This document shows, piece after piece, positions 23,715-35,392 of a stretch of DNA of 64,000 bases; position 1 is the stretch's first letter, and each line of letters starts with the position of its first letter. A program made the translations under genes and the position numbers. The notes below the pieces were generated by a model that saw nothing but the letters and a program-made list of their open reading frames with translations, did not search any database and was not told the DNA's origin. The stretch comes from Halichondria panicea (lineage: Eukaryota > Porifera > Demospongiae > Suberitida > Halichondriidae): assembly GCF_963675165.1 (NCBI RefSeq), contig NC_087377.1:12262632-12326631 (forward strand), written 5' to 3'.

Positions 23715-24780
23715 GTGCTTGGTGTATTGTTTAGAAAGGCGTGGGGTTCATTGTTAGCCAAATACCAGCCAACACCTTTTCGTTGATGAAAACTTTGTGC
23801 TATACACAACAAACGTACTATAAGACATGGGTGCATCTGGTTTTGTGGCACTCAACTTACAGTTTAGGTGGGCATGAGGAAGGCAGCGTCTTTAGTTTCT
23901 CAGGGCTGTCACCTTGCATGTCAACATGTGAGATAGAGGAGATGGGAGGGGGCGAGGCTTCGTCATGCATACTTGTACATGGTCTTCAGTACAGCATTCA
24001 TGTTCAACTCTATACTGGCAGACGGACCTGTGAGTGAGGCTGAGAATGGAGTCTTAATTGTTACATTTTCTCCACCTCCTGCAAGTGATCACGGTTCTTG
24101 CTTTTGTTGATTATGTGCACACACACAAGGAAATCCATTAATATGATGCATTGCTGGTAAGTTTTGCAATCTTTTAGGTGTCTGCATAGCAATATAAGCA
24201 AACTACGTGTACCTGCATGTAGCTTAAAGCATTAGAAACCCCAAAATACCTATCCCTACATACACCCCTCACCCTCGAACATTTTTCAGTGTCACTGTGG
24301 ACCCATACTGCATAATATTATACCTTATACTGTATAAACGTACCTCCTGAATGATGTCAGATTGCACGGCATTGATAAATTAAAGTCAGCAATCGGATTG
24401 TGAGGGAAAAGAAGATAATTATGATATGAACACACTGTATAAATTATAACCAACAATAAAACATGCATGTTCTGGTAGAGCCTCAATCTAATTACAGCTA
24501 GCTAGATCAAAGGGGGTAATTATGTTGCACCAGAGGATTGAGGCTAACTTGTATAATTATAGGCGACTATACTGACCTAGTTTTTGGTGTTGGTGGACAT
24601 AAAATGTTATTTTTCAGGGAAAATCAAACTTTTTTCTTTGCAAATTTTACTCAGAATCAGAGATACAACTCGATTGCCATTCATCATATAAGACTACCAC
24701 TCGTAACACCAGGCAGAGTGCAGGTGAAGACAACAGTGTCACCAGGACAGGCCTGGCCACAGTGGAGGTGAATATCTAAG
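23715..24780 (-). pseudogene. Relic of a type-2 receptor (Ig start and proline-rich tail)
   Basis: On the minus strand, 24690-24780 encodes the start of an Ig-like exon (GQACPGDTVVFTCTLPG), matching the Cys-Pro and FTC signature of the cluster, then loses its frame. At 23870-23920 is a piece matching the penultimate exon of the 29023 gene (GDSPEKLKTLPSS, donor aaact/gtaagt kept). At 23720-23765 a decayed version of its last exon lies before the same cactaggt stop context. Near 24010-24030 a fragment reads SIELNMNAV, like the tail tyrosine exons. The domains between are missing. A dead copy whose tail resembles the ITIM/Death-domain receptor. Confidence 0.55.
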
Positions 24781-25232
24781 CGGCTGAATGACATATCTGT
24801 GCAAACGTTTCTACAATCTGGACAAGGGTGACTACATCTCAGCATCACACACAATTGCATTGCTGTCAGAAAAACCGATGTATTCGAGTAATCTTGAACC
24901 AATGAACTTCTCTATTACATATAGGGAGTTATTCATGGCTAATGTATACACTTATAAATGTGTTTACTGCATGTTGACGCTAACCACTGGCATGTTATTG
25001 CACTGTTATGATAGATTGAACCATGCAGTAAGATAAACTATAATTAACCCCAACTACCGCAAATACACAATCCACCTTCAGAAACGAAAACATTAGACAT
25101 CAGTATTTACTAGTTATAGTGACCTGGTCACTATGCATACACAGTATTATGCACATCATGCATATATATATAATTATATGCTATAAGTATGCATAGCAAC
25201 TAGGAAGCAATATAGGTACACGTAGGCTTCAT

Positions 25233-25305
25233 AGCCTAATATAGCCTCCTTCAACAGGCCTCCTCTTAAAGTGCAGTGGGCGTAGGGACGAGGCTAATCC
25301 TAACA
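25233..25305. mobile_element. 55-bp Mutator-like MITE remnant
   Basis: Element 25242-25296 (starts TAGCCTCCT, ends GGACGAGGCTA) between agcctaata and atcctaaca, 7 of 9 identical. Weaker than the other members. Confidence 0.4.
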
Positions 25306-26440
25306 TGCATAGGACATTTTAAGGCATGCAGGAAAAACAGACATGCATTTGCGTCAACATACTTGTATGATCCATAGGAAACTGTAAATATAGCACTAAT
25401 TACTTATATAGATCTGCATGATCACCCAATATAGACAGTTGGCATCATGTATAAAGTGTGTGGATTAAATTATCATGTGCTTGAAAACTTTGTCACGTAC
25501 GTGTACATATAAGCCGTTATAGTACAATTAGGGGCTATTCCTATCAATGTAGCGTCTATTGAAGCATTACGGCAATATATATTAATAAAAGCCACCCAAT
25601 TAAGCTTCCCGTCAATGTCCAAAACCTAAGTATAAGGTTTTTTAGGTGAATTCCAGACACACCCAGTGGTGTCAATAATATTGGTAATCAATGAACTGTG
25701 TGATGATGTTGACTGTACAATCCGTAGTGCTAGACTAAACACTGATTAATTAAAATTATGCAACATGGTAGCTACTCACATAAATAGCATTATATACTAC
25801 GCATAAACTAATTTCTAGCACAATGGCATTCAATGCTCGGCATCAAAGGGAAATAACAGTACGTTATGCCCATGCATACGTAATGATATAGGCCATATAT
25901 ATCACCTAATTTTCGAATATTGGTCTGTATGAACTGTATGACTACAACTGAATCTTACGTACACCCACTATAATAATCGTTTATCTACCATGTACACCAT
26001 CTTGTACATCTACAAAAGAACTACATTACACACACTTTTGCATACCTAATTAACCTACGTAAGCACACTTTTCCTGATACCCACTTCGACACCATCTGAT
26101 CTCCACACACATAACACACCCTCATGCACCCCTCACTTTTCTCCCAGTTTGTGAGTGAGTCCATATACATCCTCCATTCCACATGTTGGGGTCCATCTGC
26201 TGGTCTGTGTGGGTCGGGTTGTCATAGATACAATGCACCACCCCAAATACACTTAGTCCACCATAAATACCAGAAAGGAGCTGCTAAGAGAGAGGAGGAA
26301 AGGAGGAAACTAAATAAACTTTCCCTTTCCTCATAAATGACAATTACCATACATGGGCTCATTATGAATACACTTATTAGTGTTTACAGCCAGGCCATGC
26401 AGAGGGATAAAACCTTATGATTGAAAGATAGACTTAGTCA
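25306..26440. other. Gene-poor AT-rich sequence
   Basis: No gene seen. 25970-26340 carries a diverged copy of the block also found at 18165-18440. Confidence 0.4.
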
Positions 26441-28000
26441 CTATAACCATAGATGTAGGAGAGAGGGATTGGAAACAGAAGTGGGCCTCGGAAAACATCC
26501 GCGCCTCGCTTTCTTGTCTTCTTTTCTTGCCTCAAATGAGGAAAACTCATTGTAAGCGGTGAAAGAAGAGGGAAAGAGACACAATTAACAGTGCATTGGT
26601 ACATGGTAATAGTAAGGAGAATGTGCAGAGCTATAGTGGTATTGGATACTTGTTTCACAGTAGATATAAAATCATCAGAGGATGCTTAGTTCCCTGAAAT
26701 TGTGAATGTATTTGTGACTGTCAGAGGCTTCTCTTTTGCTGCCAACTTAAAATTAAATGAAAAAGAAAACCATCAAGAAGTCCACTAGTTTGAGGCAATA
26801 ATCATTCACACGACAAGATACATAATACACCATGTAACTTTCTTAATTGTTTTCACTTTTGATGAATCAGTTGTACGAAGTTTCTATATATACTAGGCTG
26901 GTGAGCGTACATTTCAATTTCCAATTCATTAAGTATAATTACATACACTTGGAGACAGCAAAACACTCCACAGCACTGCCAGTTGCTTTCTAAGTGTAAA
27001 ACGAGTGGGATCAAACCGAACAACATTAACAAAAACTTACACGATAAAAATGATTATTACAGCTATAATTATGATTAGTTTAGCACTCTAATCAGACAGT
27101 CTTAGATGGAGAGAAGCTGGTGAGGTATACAAGAGTGTATATATAGCCGGAACAGCCAATAACATTTACGAGGGCGGTGACGTGTAGGGGTGTAGAGAGG
27201 AGGGGTATTCTTCGGTATTCTTCTGTCTTCTTTTCTTCAGCGTACTCAGTAAGTTTTGGCTTGCGAGGTATTGCTATATAAAATATAGATGAAACAGCAT
27301 TTGTAGTAGTTAAATATCTCGGGCCTACAGGCCCTTCACCACAATCTACTACCGGGCCAATAACAATTGTGAGGTAAAAATAGGTGACTACACATTCATG
27401 CACACAAAAGCTATACATCCACCTGATCCAAAACTAATGCTCTTGGGGTGATCACCAATCATAAGGGAATGTATGCCTAAAATTAAAATTTCTGTAACGC
27501 TTAGCATATTCCCAAAAAAGGGATCTTTAGTGATGCTCTTTAATTCAACTTTTTTCTAGCACTAAATTCTACCAGCTGATGTATGACTAATTTTCTTTGG
27601 CTTGGGGTGATACCACATGATTTACCAACAAGCGTATTGAAGTATACGACCTAAACATTAATCATTTCAGAGAAAAAGGGATAAATGTGTACAATACAAG
27701 ATTAAACTTACCTAAATTCAATGAAGAAGATAGTTGCAACGGTAAATAGAGCTTGAATAATGGTTATTCACTATCTATATAAAGCACAGTTGCACTGGAT
27801 ACTGGAAAACTTGACAGAATACTAGTGACAACTCATAAAATCCTAGATTTGCAATAATCTCAGTTACCCGCGAGGTTACTGGGGAATAAATTAGCCCTCA
27901 TTAAGCGAGGCGTGGATGTTTATCGAGGTCATAATTTATGTGAAGTACATTGAAATCTACTTCCGTTTCCAATCCCTCTCTCCTACATCTATGCTATAAC
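26441..28000. mobile_element. 1.55-kb TIR element with 7-bp target duplication
   Basis: Element 26448-27993 starts catagatgtaggagagaggg and ends with the inverse (ccctctctcctacatctatg); inverted similarity goes on inwards (ttggaaacagaagt, gcgcctcgcttt). Exact 7-base duplications ctataac flank it (26441-26447, 27994-28000). No recognisable transposase. A relative is at 54533-55410. Confidence 0.75.
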
Positions 28001-29022
28001 CCAACTATCATAAACCAGAGGTCGACATTCATGTGTGCATGCACCAATCACTACAAGTGCTAGCTAGATAGTGCATTGGCCTGCATGAATACTATCACAT
28101 GTCTGCAATGACATCAATGCATGAATTGTGCACCCATGTCGGACCTCCTCTGACCATAAACTGACAATGCATATTCCTATCCCTGAGAAGAGACAGCAAT
28201 TCAACTATATATATAGGCCTCAACAATCCTCTTTTCACCTCACTTGAAATGCAAATCGAGAAACATTATAGCTTCAGTGTACACAGTGGGACCACACTAT
28301 TATAGACTCTGTATACACTAGTCAATACATAATGCTGGCATCCCATGCATTCATAAACAACCAAGAAAATAAAATGGACTTTATAGCCTTAAAATTAAAC
28401 AACTGTTTTTATAGCAGGAAAACTTACTTTCCTATAGAGATACATGTACATGCTATACGTACAGCACCAATGCAGTAGTTATAAATGTATCATTATATAA
28501 TTACGATGACTGTACAGACTCCTAGATATGAATAATGACCTATAACTATTGTAGGGAACAATACATCAAGACAGTTAATTGGCATTGTTTAAAACATATG
28601 CATGTCATTGTGAATTATCATATGCTTGCATGAAAGCTTTGTTATGTACATGTACAGATATAGCTATTAAGTTTCTCCATTGATGCATTACGGAAACTGA
28701 TTAAAAGTAGGCAATAAAAGCCAGGATCATTTAGAACAAGAGCTACAAAACAACTTCACCTGATCACATACATTAAATACAACATGCATGCAATCTAGAG
28801 GATGCCAAAATATATTTCGAGGATAAGCAGCGATAAAAAATTGATGTGTAAAAGTGATTTAAAACAGCAGTAAAATGAACGAATAACAAACTTTGATGTG
28901 TTAAGCATGTAAGCTGAAAATTAAGTGATGGTGACCAAACTACAGCACAAAATAAAAGTGAATTCATGCATGTATTGAGTTGATCTTGTGCTAAAAGAAT
29001 TGTTTAATGCCATACCACAAAC
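28001..29022. other. Gene-poor sequence downstream of the type-2 receptor
   Basis: Probably contains the 3' UTR of the minus-strand receptor. No separate gene recognised. Confidence 0.4.
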
Positions 29023-32000
29023 CTAGTGCTTAAAGGGGTGTGGAGGTGCCGGGGGTTCGATGTTAGGGGCTGGTTTAGGGGGACGGGCTGGAACCATCTC
29101 ACCAGTTCTGTATTGGGAGAGGAAATAAGGATCATGTAGCTATACACAAGTACATGGCAGCGTCTTGACGTAATTATAGTGAAAATCGCATGTTGTCCTA
29201 TTATTCACTGTGATTCGTACAGTGATTAATCGCGTACCAGTAATCACTGCCTTGACGACCATACTTTCGAATAACGGCCGCGGCAAATTTTTTTACTGAA
29301 ACTGCTGCTAAAAATGTCCTTAAAACTGCATCACAAACGATTAACAATCAATAGTATGGCTATACTCGTGCAATAAGGGATTCATAACAAGCACTGGCAA
29401 GGTTAATATTAGTATCCTTGCATTGCTTGTTACTCATACTTACGGGGGCACTCAGTGCATTTGCATTTGATATAAAAATAAGTAATCTAGTTGCTTTATG
29501 CATGGACACACTACACCAACCTACAGACACCAACACCTCTTTGTTGGTGTCTGTAGGTTGGTGTATTAAGACTTTGGTTGTACTAAGGAACAGCCATAAC
29601 AATTGTAATGGTAAGATATAATTATTATACCATACATACATAATTATGGGTGAACATTAATTTTAGTATTCAACTTACAGTTTTGGAGGGCGTGACGGAG
29701 GAAGTGTATTTAGCAGTACAGGGCTGTCATCGGTCACTGTGGGGAATTGAGAGGGGAGGGGAGAGGTTTTGTCGTACTTATGCAATGTTTTTGGTGCTGC
29801 CAAACAAGAGCTCAACTCCACAGGGAGACAACCTGTGTGTATGTGTAGAGAGTGTACGTGTCATTGGAATGATTCTCACCATTCTAGTATCGTAAATAGA
29901 AAAACTAGCTAAAGTTACAGATCTTTACATCGATCAGCTCTCTAAAATTCAGCAGAATACAACTACTTGCATGTTGTACAACTTAGATATACTGTATACA
30001 GTGGGTATAAATTTGGAAATTTGGCAAATCAAGGCGAGCTGGGTCGCCAAAATTAAAATTCGCCAATGTTTGCCTTCCTACTCAGTCCCAGTATTTCGTA
30101 AGAGATCAATGCATGCAGCATGAAATGATTGTCAAATTAAAAATTGCCAATAATAGTTCAATTGCCTTTTTCGCCAAATTTACCCGCTATACAATAATTA
30201 TATTGTTCTGGAACCTCCACATATCAAAGGGCTAAAGGTGACTATAGGTGAAGTACATCGTGTTGGTGATTGTTCAACATGTGAACTATACGTACATAGT
30301 CTGCGTATATACAGTATACTATAAACTGAGACATGCAGCTACACAGTAGGTTGCAATTGGTATGTCAGCAAATGAATCACACAGTGGACACTGTCAGGTA
30401 CGTAGGTGTATACTATAGTGGTTCCCTAAGTACAAGGAAGCGAGCATACATGTACAATTATGTTTTTTGAAGCCACCACTCTGATTCACTATGAATTGTG
30501 GTGGTATACCACAGGTCAGTCATAGTGAATGTATGTGGTGGCTTAGGACAACATATGCACTATCACTATACACACAACCACTCTTGGGAAAATGTATGTT
30601 TGCAACACTGGATCATCACCTTTTAAGAAAGCATCATAACAATTATTATACATGATGTTAGTGACATCATCAAATAAATTGATAGGCAAGTTAAGAATGC
30701 ATCCTATTTAAGCTGTTCAACAACTATGTATAATATGTGACAATATCAACTATGAAATGTACTGCATAATTTCAACTATGTAACAATATCAATCTTATAT
30801 ACCGTACGGGTGGAAAATTTCGAGGGTGTAAATTTTCGTGCAATTCAATATTCTGTCTTATTTGGAAATTTTCGCGGGTAGTAAATTTCGTGGAGTTAGG
30901 GTGTGGCACTATCTCACATGCGTATACGAAGCCTTCCACGGGTTTTAATTTTCGTGTTCTGCAGCCACCCACGAAAAACGCGAAATTAAAAACACCTCGA
31001 AATTTTCTACCCGTACGGTAGTGCTTAGATAATAGTAGGGCTTAATAAAGCATTGGAGTATCAAATATTATAATTATTCAGAAAAATTAGTGTATATATG
31101 CACTGACTGACTGTACTCACTAATGTCGTAGATAGTCATGAGTTCCTTTGCCAGTTGCTCCTCCCCAATCTTACTGAGATGGTTAGTCAACTCCCTCCAC
31201 GTTGGTTGTCCAGAGCAACTCCATTGGTTAATCACCTCCGTCAAGCAGCCAGCACTGTCATTGCAACATGAATCCTCAATCTATAGTTGAGAAAATGAAG
31301 TATAGTTTTATTTTGCCAGTAGTAATGTGTGACAAAACAATGGTAAAGCAGGGCATGAGAAAGTTACTGTCTACTAAAAGAACATGTAGCTCATACCATC
31401 AACAATTTCAATCTATTAAGAATGATGATGAATCTATGTTTATATCCATCTGCTCACACTTGCAATTGATATCTTTATACATGCAGCATACAATGATTGC
31501 CTCTTAATTGATGGGATTACATATACATACCTGTTCGATCAATGTCTCTGGCAGCCTCATAGTCTCAGCCAGCTCTCTCCACTTGTGTTTCATTGACCTG
31601 ATCTGCACCAAGGCCTGGTCAATGTCCAGGAGTTTGTCCACATCTGCCGAGGCTGAGGCTGTATGTTTATATGGGAATAAAAACACTGTTTCTAAGTTAT
31701 ACGTCCACTACATCAGAATTTATGGCAGTAAACCTCCGAGGATGAGGGCGAAGCTCCGAGGCCAAGGGTGGTTTACGTTTGCCATAAATTTGAATGTAGT
31801 GGACAATAAGTGTTATATACCCACTTGAATTAAAAGTACTTGCTACCTAAGCTACCTCACCTTGGATAAAACTAGCTAACAGTACGTCTCAAAAACGATT
31901 AAAAACGAACAAAAGTTTGTGCGTATAGCTTGTAGCCAGTGCTAAGCTTCTACAGCTCAACGCAATAACTTGTTAATGTCCAAGCAGTGAGCCCCACTCT

Positions 32001-34345
32001 TCCTCCAGCCTTCCTGGTGTTTAGCGATCCCCACCCATCTGTCCTACCCTTGTCAACAAGTGTCTATGTAGATCTAGTATAAAATCAGTGTGCCCTCAAG
32101 GCAAGGGAGTTTATGAGGAATGTGCTCTATATATAGGGCTGGTGTTTATGGTAGTTAAACCCCAGCCAGTTGCTATGATACAAACCCCAAGTGGGGTTAT
32201 AGACACTGCAACAGACATGGACTAGATAAACAATTTCTCTACAGTTTAATCACAATAATGGGAAAACTTATAAGGCTTCTGAATCAATACATTCTCTACC
32301 AGGAACACAGACTATATGCATGTAGCCTGTATACACTGCGATGAGAAGATGTTATCATTATCTTGTACAACTATCAAAACCATGCATCCACAATGAACAA
32401 AGCAATGACACAAACAGACTCACCTGTTGGGCTAGCTGGGATAGTGACTGTTTTAGCTGCTTGTTTTCTGGTGGCATCAGCATCGACAGTGGCATAAGTC
32501 ACCTGATGATGGTCCACTGTGGCAGTCGTGTTGCCTTTCTTGCGGGGCTGGCAGGAGCTAAGGGCAGCATAGATTACCGGCTCCACTGTGGCCTGGAGTG
32601 GCAAGAAACAGACAAAATAAAGAATTACATTTCACTTACAGATATGGTCCCTACACAAGCAGAAGATAGTGTGCATGTCAAACATTTCGTGAAATTACCA
32701 AACACATGTAAAGTCTAGACAAATTAAATACTCTCATAGTACTATTATGACTGGCATTTTACAATAGAAAGCCTACATCAAATTTATCATCCATTTCCAT
32801 ACTGTCATTTGATTTAAGTCTTACACTCTCTGTGAATATAATATTATTCATGATTAATTTGTCAGACGATGAAATAATGTGTCAACTCACCTTCTCTCTT
32901 TCCTCTGAGAACCACCAACAGAACTATCACCACCAGGATGATAAGTACCATGATCACTATACTACCAACAACACCTCCAGCTACAGCAGTAACATTTCCA
33001 GTTTCTGGGTCTATAGGTCATTATAGTTAATTATGCAGCATACAAGTACGTGGACATTAAACTTACATGAGCACTTAAATAGAGCCGGGTCAGGATCCCA
33101 GAGACCAGAGTTGTTACAAGTGGCAGTTGCTACACCCACCAGTGAGAACCCAGGATCACATTGGAAGGTAATGACTGAGCCCTCGGTTAGGCTAGTGTTC
33201 TGAGAGTTGGTGTTGAGTAATGTTCCATTGAGTGGAGGGGCAGGCAGGACACACGAAACTGGGTACAAGGACAATTGAATAGAATTATGTATCTGGTAAT
33301 AAAATCGAATCTACGGTACTAAGAGGGAATCGGTAGTGTACACATGTACACATGTACTCTGTCGACTCACCAATCCTAAAACTGTACTCAGCAGTCGTAC
33401 TGTTCCCAGCACAGTTGGTAGCCACAACACTGACAGTGTAGTCCACATTGTATTGAGTAGTCACAGTGACAGAGGTGGATGTGAGGACAGTAGCAGAGAG
33501 CTGGGTCAAAGATGAGATGGTCACTGTGTAGGTGAGGTCATCTTTACCACCAGTCTCAGCAGGAAGGTCCCAATCAATAGTCACATTAACTTCATTGGCT
33601 GAGCTGCTTGGAGTGGAGTGTCTTATTATGGTGGAAGGTGGTCCTGGTGGTTCTATATAATTATATTAAAGTTAATATGGATGAGACTACAACTCACCAA
33701 CCAATTGCACTGTTGAAGACCCTATAGTGCTTACAGGCACAAACCCCACACAGGACACAGTGATCCCATTCTCTGCTGTTCTTGACAGAGTTGATGTTAA
33801 TGTAGTGTCATTGAATGCAGTTAGTTTCACAGTGTAACCTGATTGCATTAGCGATACATTGAGATCAATGGTGTTGCGAACAGTGATGGGAGCTGAGGTA
33901 TCTGATGGTACCCATCTCAAGGAATCTCCAGGAGCAGTGCAGGTGAAAGTGACTGTTTCCATTGGACATGGTCTCTCCGCACTTACTGAATATTGGGCTG
34001 TGAAGGAACGTATAGTAACTATTTAAAGTGAAGACTCAAATTGGTTAAATAGTGAATTAACTTTGCTCACTGAAGATTGTGCTGTAAAGAAAACAGATTA
34101 TAATATAAAATTCCACAATTTAATATATATAGCTCAAAGCAGAAATGCTAGAACTATAGCAAAGAAGTCTCCACTGCACTGCACTGATGGACGCGGCTCT
34201 ATCAGTGAGGCTACCCCCAAGGGCCCACCACTATCTGAGAGACACTGTTCAGTAGCTTGTTATAGATCTACCATGTACCAGTGATAGCACTCAGAGAAGC
34301 AAAATAGAACACGACCACAATGTCAATGTTCAACTTGAGAGACAT
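29023..34345 (-). CDS. Ig-FN3-CCP receptor with two ITIM-like motifs and Death domain
   Basis: Eleven minus-strand exons: 34345-34279, 33997-33698, 33652-33371, 33258-33067, 33010-32891, 32650-32640, 32592-32424, 31658-31531, 31280-31121, 29736-29679, 29107-29023; 1572 bases, 523 aa, every phase consistent. Signal peptide (MSLKLNIDIVVVFYFASLSA); Ig-like 23-122; FN3 123-216; one CCP 217-280; membrane span about 290-315 then RGKRE. An 11-base exon at 32640-32650 is needed to restore the frame. Tail: VIYAAL (Tyr332) and VTYATV (Tyr357), both fitting the ITIM consensus; Death domain 384-476 (KWRELAETMRLPETLIEQ, then CLTEVINQW and PTWRELTNHL); proline-rich end (PPSRPPK, PARPPKPAPN). By family knowledge ITIMs recruit SH2 phosphatases, Death domains assemble signalling adaptors, and RPPKPxP can bind SH3. 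If the donor at 31120 is not used, reading ends at 31074 (491 aa). Ectodomain and span are secure; the last two exons are less so. Confidence 0.8.
29512..29565. repeat. Perfect hairpin, 24-bp arms, 6-base loop
   Basis: Arms 29512-29535 and 29542-29565 are exact reverse complements (arm includes aacctacagacaccaaca). It lies beyond the penultimate exon of the minus-strand receptor, in its last intron. Confidence 0.9.
30800..31020. mobile_element. Fold-back MITE (AATTTTCG family) in receptor intron
   Basis: Ends accgtacgggtggaaaattt and aattttctacccgtacggt are inverted copies, flanked by TA on both sides. It lies in the intron between the Death-domain exon and the proline-rich exons. Non-coding. 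Confidence 0.65.
31703..31804. repeat. Inverted repeat in receptor intron
   Basis: Left gtccactacatcagaattta and right taaatttgaatgtagtggac pair with few mismatches; inside, tggcagtaaacc pairs with ggtttacgtttgcca. It lies just upstream (on the minus strand) of the first Death-domain exon. Confidence 0.65.
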
Positions 34346-34430
34346 TACTGTTATACGTTAATGTTAATGTTACTGTACCCAGTCCTTTAATATGATCAAT
34401 CCCAAGTAGCTGGGCGGAGCCTAGACTCTG

Positions 34431-35210
34431 GCATAGACTCGCAAGCCACTCCCTTTTCTCTGATTGGACGGGGGCGGGAGAAAAGGGACTGGTGACTCCT
34501 GGGCCACAGCTTCTGTCTCTACCAGAATTTGGGTAGAGATTATTCATTGATTTTTCCACGTGATCCAAAAATTGCGTGAGGTTAAGTAGAATTGCGTAGC
34601 CTGCAAAAGTGATTGCGGGCTTCTTAGCTACAGTTTGAGAATGGATGCTAGTGCTAGAAAAGAGAAGATTGATGGAGTAATAACGACATCAGGCATTCAG
34701 CTAGGATATAGTCATCTAAGACACCAGCAGAGATTAGCTGTGTTTCAGTTTTACGTGATGAGAACTGGCAGCCGAAAGTCAGTGTGTTATTGGTTGCCTA
34801 AAGCTTTTAATAACCTGTACAATACAAGACAGATAATGGCAGAGGGCAGCAGTTGAATTGAGAGTAGTCAGACTTGTACAAGCTGTCTTAAATCGCTGCC
34901 ACTCCTAGATCCTCGGTTCAAAGAAGGACTGCCAAGATTTCTATGTTCATCAGCTGTTCCATGCTAATCCACAAGTTGTGGCACAACAGACACTGGTACA
35001 AGGATCTATAATATCAAAAGGCTGGCTAGATAGATCTGTGTACATACATGTACTTGTCTTTAGCTTCTGCTTGACACATCTGGATAATTTGCACGTGACA
35101 TTAATATTTAATAGCATTCCTGAGTTACAGAAGCTGTAGCCCAGAGTCACCAGTCCCTTTTCCCCGCCCCCGTCCAATCAGAGAAAAGGGAGTGGCTTGC
35201 GAGTCTAGCA
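34431..35210. mobile_element. 774-bp TIR element with RecQ-like helicase fragment
   Basis: Element 34434-35207 has inverted ends of about 80 bp (left starts tagactcgcaagccactccc; right ends with the inverse), flanked by GCA on both sides. Inside, 34635-34856 is an open frame of 73 aa with GYSHLRHQQR and TGSRKSVCYWLPKAF. This resembles the start and Walker A region of RecQ-type helicases, with the motif altered (Arg where Gly is expected before Lys-Ser). A separate right-end copy lies at 61276-61407. The element sits between two divergent receptor genes. The superfamily is uncertain; the helicase likeness is from memory of the family. Confidence 0.65.
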
Positions 35211-35392
35211 GTCCCCCACATCCGCAACAGCTTTTTGTAAGAGCTAGAGCCTGCCGCAAAGGAAAAGATTTGCAAACTGGCAAAGAGGATACATTAATAA
35301 CAGATCGTCCATAAAGAACATGACACCAACACCAATGGTAGGTAGATCTGTAATATAATTATGACCGTTTGCTATTCTCTATCTGTGTTCAG

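Noticed and set aside
31074-31120. Ending the Death-domain receptor at the read-through stop (491 aa)
   Set aside because: Possible, but the exon-end donor is shared with the relic at 365 and two downstream exons match in phase, so the 523-aa form was preferred.
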